From assembly GCF_000422285.1 (NCBI RefSeq), contig NZ_AULM01000026.1:1-55326 (forward strand): 55,326 nucleotides of DNA, written 5' to 3'. The position numbers and the translations under genes are program-made. This document shows positions 50,601-55,326 of the stretch, in pieces (position 1 is the first letter of the stretch; the number at the start of each line of letters is the position of its first letter). The DNA is from Desulfatiglans anilini DSM 4660 (lineage in GTDB: Bacteria; Desulfobacterota; DSM-4660; Desulfatiglandales; Desulfatiglandaceae). Under the pieces are notes generated by a model that did not search any database, was not told the DNA's origin, and saw only the letters and a program-made list of their open reading frames with translations.

Positions 50601-51782
50601 TCAAACGAAACCTTTCTCTTCATGCTTCCGGGCGATGGTATCGGCCATGCGCTCCAAAGCCTCGATGTGGCTCTCCGAAACAAGCCCTTTGGCCAGAATG
50701 GGCTCCAACACCTCCACCTTCAGATTGGGGATCATGCCCGCCAGGGTCTCGACGGTTTTCCCTCCCCACCCGTAGGAGCCGATAATCGAAAGGAACTGCA
50801 CCCTCGGCCTGAGGGCGTTGGCCAGGAAGGTGGCATAAGCCGCAAGCGGGTGCGGACCGGCCAGAACGGTCGGAGTACCCACAACGACGGTGGCGGCATC
50901 CACCAAGGCCATGGCCAGTTTTCCGATGTCGGTGACAGGCAGATTGAACAGCTCCACCCGCACCCCTTTCTTGACGAGGGTCGAGGCCAGGTAATCGACC
51001 ATCTGCCTCGTGCTCCCGTGCATCGATACAAAGGGTAGAACGACCAGATTGCGCGGCGGACCGCTTACCCACTGCCGGTAGGCATCCATGATCCAGGCCG
51101 GACGATCGTGAATCTGTCCGTGGCTGGGGGCGATCATCTGGATATCATACGGGGCGAGCTTTTCCAGGTTCTTTTCGATCACGTTCCTGAAAGGCATCAT
51201 GATCTCGGCGAAATACCGTTTGGCCGCCTCGTACACACGCCCCTCGTCGGTGACGTACAGATCGGCCGTCGCGATGTGAGACCCGAAAAAATCGCAGCTG
51301 AAAAGGATCCGGTCCTCCTCCAGGTAGGTCACCATGGTCTCCGGCCAGTGGACCCAGGGCGTGTGCAGGAACCGGAGCGTCTTGTCCCCCAGAGACAAGG
51401 TCGCACCGTCTTCCATCGTCAAGAAGGCGCTTTCGGGTATCTTCAGCAGATCGATCAACATGGGTTTGGCCTTGGGAGAAACAACCACCTTCGCCTCGGG
51501 AAACTTCTGGAGCACGAGAGGGATGCTGCCGGAATGATCCTGTTCCGCATGATGCGAGACGATGAAGTCCAGTTTCGGGATATCCTCCAGGAGCGCCGCC
51601 CAGGCATCGGCCATGGGTGGATCGACCGTGTCCAGCAAAGCGGTCTTTTCGCTGCCTTCGACCAGATAGGCATTGTAGGTCGTGCCGTCCGGGAGCGGGA
51701 TGAGCGAGTCAAAAAGGCGCCTGTCCCAATCGATGGCACCCATCCAATAGATCTTTTCCTTGATAAGTCTCTTGTGCATCAT
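50601..51782 (-). CDS. fprA: A-type flavoprotein (FprA, flavodiiron oxygen/NO reductase)
   Basis: A 393-residue flavodiiron protein. The metallo-beta-lactamase half has all diiron ligands: SHHAEQDHSG (H-x-E-x-D-H), the His of WVHWPETM, the Asp of LFSCDFFGSH and the His of IAPSHG. The C-terminal flavodoxin half binds FMN (VSMHGSTRQMVDYLAS; GTPTVLAGPHPLAAY; GSYGWGG). It reduces oxygen or nitric oxide to protect an anaerobe. Two adjacent ATG codons (51782, 51779) follow GGAGG; the first is given. Monocistronic. Confidence 0.95.
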   Translation of the reverse strand: MMHKRLIKEKIYWMGAIDWDRRLFDSLIPLPDGTTYNAYLVEGSEKTALLDTVDPPMADAWAALLEDIPKLDFIVSHHAEQDHSGSIPLVLQKFPEAKVVVSPKAKPMLIDLLKIPESAFLTMEDGATLSLGDKTLRFLHTPWVHWPETMVTYLEEDRILFSCDFFGSHIATADLYVTDEGRVYEAAKRYFAEIMMPFRNVIEKNLEKLAPYDIQMIAPSHGQIHDRPAWIMDAYRQWVSGPPRNLVVLPFVSMHGSTRQMVDYLASTLVKKGVRVELFNLPVTDIGKLAMALVDAATVVVGTPTVLAGPHPLAAYATFLANALRPRVQFLSIIGSYGWGGKTVETLAGMIPNLKVEVLEPILAKGLVSESHIEALERMADTIARKHEEKGFV

Positions 51783-51856
51783 CAAACCTCCTCAATGCTG
51801 CCCTCATACCAGCATGGGTTAAGGTTTCAGGATTCGATGCGGTCAGGCTTCGAGCT

Positions 51857-52393
51857 TCACATCCAGAATTCAGGGTATCGCCGGTTCTTGGGTATATTGT
51901 TGACGATCAGGGCCACGGTCAGCATGACCGCCGCACCCAAGGCGCTCGGTACGAGTACGTAGAGATAGCCCAGCCCATGCACCGAATCGCCGCCGATCAC
52001 CGCGATCAGCGCCGTAGCGCCCCCTGGAGGGTGAAGGGTCTTGGTCACGTGCATCACCGCGATGGCCGTCGAAACGGCGGCCGCTGCGGTGAGCCAGGTC
52101 TCTCCTCCCAAAAACTGAAAGGCCGTCACCCCGATCGCCGCCGACAGGACATGGCCGCCGATCAAGTTCCTCGGCTGGGCCAGCGGGCTGCGGATGGCGC
52201 CGTAAATGAGCACGGCGGAGGCCCCGAAGGACCCGATGATCATGATCAGCGACGTGTGGTCCAGGAGTTTATAGTGGATCAGCCCTACCGCCGAGATCCC
52301 CAGGAAACTGCCGACCCAGGACCACAGGACCTCTGCAGGACCGACGGCGGGGGGGCTCTGGGTATGCCCGCGCATTTTAGTGAAATAGCTCAT
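51857..52393 (-). CDS. HPP family integral membrane protein
   Basis: A 178-residue protein with four hydrophobic segments and the HPP signature THPPGGATALIAVIGG (KTLHPPGGATAL). Some members transport nitrite into chloroplasts; the role of bacterial ones is mostly unknown. ATG 52393 is chosen because AAGGGATGGGG precedes it; 52402 would be too close. It begins 12 bp after the end of the CBS-domain gene and is co-transcribed with it, suggesting that the CBS protein regulates it. Confidence 0.92.
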   Translation of the reverse strand: MSYFTKMRGHTQSPPAVGPAEVLWSWVGSFLGISAVGLIHYKLLDHTSLIMIIGSFGASAVLIYGAIRSPLAQPRNLIGGHVLSAAIGVTAFQFLGGETWLTAAAAVSTAIAVMHVTKTLHPPGGATALIAVIGGDSVHGLGYLYVLVPSALGAAVMLTVALIVNNIPKNRRYPEFWM

Positions 52394-52405
52394 TTTCCCC
52401 ATCCC

Positions 52406-53011
52406 TTATTCGATCCTGCAGAAGGCCTCGATTAGGTCCGAGCGGGTGACGATGCCGACGGGTCTGCCGTCGCCCCCCACGATCGGGAGCCGATTGATGC
52501 CCTTCTCGCTCAGCAGTGCCGATATGTCCGCCATGGAGATATCCACCGTGGCAGTAACGGCCGGCGACGTCATGATTTCCCCCGCGGTCCGTTTGAGCAT
52601 CGGAGCGGCCACACACCCCTTGTTCTGCAGACACAGGGCGATGACCTGCATGAAGGACCCCCCGGGCTCCGCGCCCATCTTTCGGAGGAAGTCTTTTTCC
52701 GAAACCACGCCGACGACCCGGCCGTCGCGATCGACCACGGGGGCCCCGGAGATCCCTTCCCGGGCCAGCAGGGCCGCCGCCTCGACCAGCCCCTGACCCG
52801 TCTCGATCACATGAACCGGGGTCCTCATGATCTGCCCGGCCTTCAAGCCTTTCATGACACGATCTCTCGCAAGGCCGTACGCCACCTGGTAGACCTCCCT
52901 GAAATCGGCCGGAGTGATGTCGATATAGCCCTGCATCGCCTTCATGGCCTCCATGACATCGGCATCGGAGATGTCGACGGAGGCGTACGCTTCGTTGGCC
53001 ATCCGATTCAC
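52406..53011 (-). CDS. Tandem CBS-domain protein
   Basis: A 201-residue protein: a helical N-terminal region (residues 1-60, SVDISDADVMEAMKAMQGYIDITPADFREVYQ) and two CBS domains (about 62-125 and 145-200) with AGQIMRTPVHVI, ISGAPVVDRDGRVVGVVSEKDFLR, INRLPIVGGDGRPVGIVTRSDLI. CBS pairs bind adenine nucleotides and often gate transporters. GTG 53011 follows GAGGAGG at 8 bases; an upstream ATG at 53068 lacks a good site. Operon with the HPP protein downstream. Confidence 0.92.
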   Translation of the reverse strand: MNRMANEAYASVDISDADVMEAMKAMQGYIDITPADFREVYQVAYGLARDRVMKGLKAGQIMRTPVHVIETGQGLVEAAALLAREGISGAPVVDRDGRVVGVVSEKDFLRKMGAEPGGSFMQVIALCLQNKGCVAAPMLKRTAGEIMTSPAVTATVDISMADISALLSEKGINRLPIVGGDGRPVGIVTRSDLIEAFCRIE

Positions 53012-53110
53012 AAGGATTTCCTCCTCTGAAAAAAGTTCGAAACGCCCCGGATCCCCACGAGCATGCATCGGGCAATACCCAGTGCAACCCCGCTTGTCAT
53101 GGCTCCTTTC

Positions 53111-53431
53111 TCAACGGATGACGGATTTGTCCGTCGCGCTCATCCGGGTGATCACCATCTTGTCGCGGTCGAGCATCTCTTTGGCCAGCGGGGCGATTTC
53201 CGTCTTCCAGTAATCGCTCTGATACACCTCTTCATAGAGGCGTTCGGCCTCTTCTTCACTCTCGAACCGGCGGATCCAGATGTAGAGATCCGGCTCGTCC
53301 AAAGCCACAAAACTGCCTACGAAGACCATGCCTTTCGACACCTGAAAGGGGATGATCTTCTCTTCCATCAGCCGGACCCAGCGCTCCCGCTTGCCATCCT
53401 TGATACGGTACTGACGCAGTTCGAAAAACAT
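53111..53431 (-). CDS. NIPSNAP family protein
   Basis: A 106-residue dimeric alpha-beta barrel protein of the NIPSNAP type: MFFELRQYRIKDGKRERWVRLMEEKIIPFQ opens it and LYIWIRRFESEEEAERLYEEVYQSDYWK closes it. No catalytic residues are obvious. The start follows GGGAGGAGGGAG. It lies 34 bp after the end of the GalT-like gene and 100 bp before the CBS gene; a common transcript is plausible but no functional link is apparent. Confidence 0.88.
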   Translation of the reverse strand: MFFELRQYRIKDGKRERWVRLMEEKIIPFQVSKGMVFVGSFVALDEPDLYIWIRRFESEEEAERLYEEVYQSDYWKTEIAPLAKEMLDRDKMVITRMSATDKSVIR

Positions 53432-53465
53432 ATCCACTCCCTCCTCCCAACGTTTCAGTGGAATC

Positions 53466-54509
53466 TCACAGCCCGGAAAGGGCCTCTTCGAAAGCCTTCG
53501 ACACGGTGTCCCGGACGGATTCCGGAGGCCGGAGGGAGCAGGGCTCCCGATGGAGCACCTGCGCGTATGTCTGGTCGCTGTTCCCGATCTCCCGCAGGAG
53601 AAGGCGCGGCGTAACCCGGGCATTCACGCGGAAGTGCTCGTTTTCCCTGCCCGAAAACACCGACACGTTGAAGCTGTAAAGGCCCTCCTGATCGAAATAC
53701 CGCAGAGCGGCCACGAGCCCCTCCAGGAAGGCGTCCCGCTCCTCATCCTTCCATTCCAGCAGCGTCCGGCACTGCTTGAAAATGCACCACAGATCCGGGA
53801 GCGCACCCTGGGGGGCGAAGTTCAAAGTCCAGAAGGTCGGGCCGATCTCCGCCAGAAAACGCTCGCCGAAGGCCCTCTCGGCATCCATGAAGTCATCCCA
53901 GAACAGGCGGCCGTTTTCCTGGAAATAGGCCAGGCTTTCCGCCGTCTGCGCACCGAGCTGCGCGGTGGGGACCTCCCCGCAGTTCACCTGGAGATGCGGG
54001 TGGACAATGCTCGATCCGGAGGGCGGCATGTAGTTCCAGTTGATCGAGAAGAACCGGACATCCCGGTCGTGCCGGACCACACTTCGAACGAAGCTCCGCG
54101 CGGCCGTGAACCCGTCCCTGATGATCGCCGGGGTGAAGCCCCCGGGTCCGATATAATGGTCCCTCCCCATGACGCACACCGCGGCGTAGCGGTCCAGGGG
54201 CAAAAGGTTCGGGAACAGCCACGCGTCCCCTTCGCGGATCCTTCCGCCGGGGAGGAGTTCGTCCGGATAGAGGGGCGTCGACGCCGCGACCGATTCCGGA
54301 CAGAAGGGGCAGGGCGTCTCGAGCGATCTTCTGACCAGTTCATCGAAATCCGGCCTCTGAATGGGCCGGTAGGGCAGGTCGAAGATCCGCGTGGAGTGGC
54401 CCGTCAGGGGGTCCCAGCGAATCTCGAAAGGGATTTCATCCATCGAAAACCCCTTGAAGGGGTTCTTCAGCCGCATACAATCCTTGATCTTTTTGAAAGC
54501 AATCGGCAT
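53466..54509 (-). CDS. Galactose-1-phosphate uridylyltransferase-like (HIT superfamily) protein
   Basis: A 347-residue GalT/HIT-superfamily protein. It shows the CPFCPE zinc-type pair, a central VHPHLQVN motif (HPHxQ; the His nucleophile) and the flanking FFSINWNYMPPSGSSI. The C-terminal half corresponds to the second GalT domain. It transfers a nucleoside monophosphate to or from a sugar phosphate or related compound. There is no Leloir-pathway gene nearby, so the natural substrate is open. ATG 54509 is given; AGGAGG lies about 15 bases upstream. Confidence 0.85.
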   Translation of the reverse strand: MPIAFKKIKDCMRLKNPFKGFSMDEIPFEIRWDPLTGHSTRIFDLPYRPIQRPDFDELVRRSLETPCPFCPESVAASTPLYPDELLPGGRIREGDAWLFPNLLPLDRYAAVCVMGRDHYIGPGGFTPAIIRDGFTAARSFVRSVVRHDRDVRFFSINWNYMPPSGSSIVHPHLQVNCGEVPTAQLGAQTAESLAYFQENGRLFWDDFMDAERAFGERFLAEIGPTFWTLNFAPQGALPDLWCIFKQCRTLLEWKDEERDAFLEGLVAALRYFDQEGLYSFNVSVFSGRENEHFRVNARVTPRLLLREIGNSDQTYAQVLHREPCSLRPPESVRDTVSKAFEEALSGL

Positions 54510-54798
54510 GACCTCGCCTTTTTACCTCCTTTCGAATGTATCATCAAGAACTGAGCCTCCGTAAGTGTCTGCTACCCATTATAGGGGCACCATGCCCTTC
54601 TCCTCCTTGTGGACATCGGCCCCCATGTCTGCTACCCATCATAGAACCATACCGCTATTCGGCAAACAGAATCAAGAAGGACGATAAGCGCATAAAAAAG
54701 GACAGATCTATTTCTCGCCCACGAAAAATAAATCTGTCCCCTCTGCTTGAAAAAATCTGTCTTTCCGATGCCCCCTTCTTCGTTCTACCGGGGGACGT
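54510..54798. other. Intergenic region with direct and inverted repeats
   Basis: Contains TGTCTGCTACCCATTATAG at 54566-54584 and a one-mismatch copy at 54626-54644 (exact 60-bp period). A hairpin with 18-nt arms (two mismatches) lies at 54700-54717 / 54722-54739: GGACAGATCTATTTCTCG with CGAAAAATAAATCTGTCC. It separates two minus-strand genes. No gene is evident. Confidence 0.6.
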
Positions 54799-55326
54799 TC
54801 ACCTGCAGTGGCGGGCCGCCAGATGCTCCACGGAAAGCCCGGTCATCCTGGAAATGTACTCCAGTTGTTTTTTCGGTGCGATATCCCGCCCGGTGGCTTC
54901 GCACCGGACCATTTCGAAGTCCGTATTCCATATCCTTCGAACGCCGTCCTTTTGCTCCATGCGAATCACATCCACCGGACAGACATACGCACATGAACCG
55001 CATGCGATGCAGTCCGCGGGCGCTTCACCGAACGGCGTCGTCACCTCGCGGTGCACCCCCCTGCCTGCAAACCCGATGGCGGAGACGCCAACGACCTCGC
55101 GGCAGGCCCTGACACACTGGCCGCAAAGGATGCATCCCTTCACCTCGGCCGGGAAGCGCGAGGAGGGAACCCCCACTCGGGACGCCATGGCAAGCAGCGC
55201 CGGGTGTTTGGGGTTGCGCGCCAGCAGGAGCTCCATGACCAGCCTGCGCACGTTCTGCACGCGCGGGGTATCCGTTTCGACCACCAGCCCTTCGGAGATC
55301 TCGTAGATGCAGGAGGCGACCAGGCG
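54799..55326 (-). CDS. HoxU/NuoG-like iron-sulfur subunit, 5'-truncated by window
   Basis: The last 175 codons of a larger gene that continues past the window edge. The visible part starts RLVASCIYEISEGLVVETDT, typical of the segment after the plant-type [2Fe-2S] ferredoxin domain in HoxU, NuoG and HymC-like proteins, then has KGCILCGQCVRACREVVG and DCIACGSCAYVCPVDVI, two [4Fe-4S] motifs. It ends after a short 45-residue tail, so it is a stand-alone electron-transfer subunit rather than a full NuoG. It likely feeds electrons from NAD(P)H or formate to a hydrogenase or dehydrogenase lying outside the window. Confidence 0.85.
   Translation of the reverse strand, partial: RLVASCIYEISEGLVVETDTPRVQNVRRLVMELLLARNPKHPALLAMASRVGVPSSRFPAEVKGCILCGQCVRACREVVGVSAIGFAGRGVHREVTTPFGEAPADCIACGSCAYVCPVDVIRMEQKDGVRRIWNTDFEMVRCEATGRDIAPKKQLEYISRMTGLSVEHLAARHCR

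Noticed and set aside
1-55326. CRISPR array
   Set aside because: The repeated motifs are dispersed, of variable size and palindromic, not regularly spaced with unique spacers.
1-55326. tRNA or rRNA genes
   Set aside because: No cloverleaf with CCA-type acceptor or rRNA segment was recognised by eye; a tRNA scan was not possible.

Overview
The window is about 55 kb of moderately GC-rich, densely coded bacterial chromosome. It most resembles a strictly anaerobic deltaproteobacterium (Desulfobacterota), probably a sulfate reducer or syntroph that degrades organic acids. This rests on gene content only: LutABC-type lactate oxidation proteins, a Pyrococcus-type ferredoxin with an Asp cluster ligand, an FprA-type flavodiiron protein, a 4-hydroxybutyryl-CoA-dehydratase-like protein with [4Fe-4S] ligands, a molybdenum hydroxylase set among beta-oxidation genes, TRAP transport, and a small protein I recognise as DVU0772-like. 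No rRNA, tRNA or CRISPR array was seen, so species is not assignable.

Layout. 1-4.9 kb: small housekeeping and redox genes (DVU0772-like protein, ferredoxin, Usp, thioredoxin, a nifU-nifS-like pair, FKBP). 5.2-10.2 kb: lutABC-like genes, two methyltransferases and a cold-shock gene with its own promoter and terminator. 10.2-20.5 kb: a minus-strand catabolic cluster (acyl-CoA dehydrogenase, thiolase, three-subunit molybdenum hydroxylase, nitronate-monooxygenase-like flavoprotein, 3-hydroxyacyl-CoA dehydrogenase, two crotonases). 20.9-30.6 kb: a receiver-only regulator, then a second minus-strand catabolic block (TRAP transporter, acyl-CoA ligase, TetR regulator, 3-hydroxyacyl-CoA dehydrogenase, HpaB-family flavoprotein, SDR). 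31-39.1 kb: a BaeSR-like two-component system divergent from a Spy/CpxP-like periplasmic protein and a complete TolC-MacA-MacB-type efflux operon. 39.2-45.7 kb: APC permease, DEAD-box helicase with a terminator in its leader, the Fe-S-bearing 4-hydroxybutyryl-CoA-dehydratase-like gene, a methyltransferase and an orphan CesT-like chaperone. 46-55.3 kb: a giant hybrid histidine kinase, FprA, an HPP membrane protein with a CBS protein, a NIPSNAP protein, a GalT-like protein, and the 3' part of a HoxU/NuoG-like iron-sulfur subunit cut by the window edge.

How the genes fit together. The two catabolic blocks contain what is needed to import an acid (TRAP), activate it to a CoA thioester (ligase) and oxidise it (dehydrogenase, hydratases, 3-hydroxyacyl-CoA dehydrogenases, thiolase). 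The molybdenum enzyme and the HpaB-family flavoprotein point to a ring or hydroxylated substrate that I cannot name. The TetR protein probably controls the second block.

Most unusual items. (i) A NifS-like protein has lost the PLP lysine and the substrate arginine but keeps the sulfur-carrying cysteine; it sits beside an IscU carrying a C-terminal zinc ribbon. (ii) A dispersed family of long imperfect palindromes (about 115-225 bp, at least eight copies in 55 kb) has a core found in both orientations relative to a flanking module, and copies closely bracket single genes. (iii) A strong intrinsic terminator lies between the promoter and the start codon of the RNA helicase gene.
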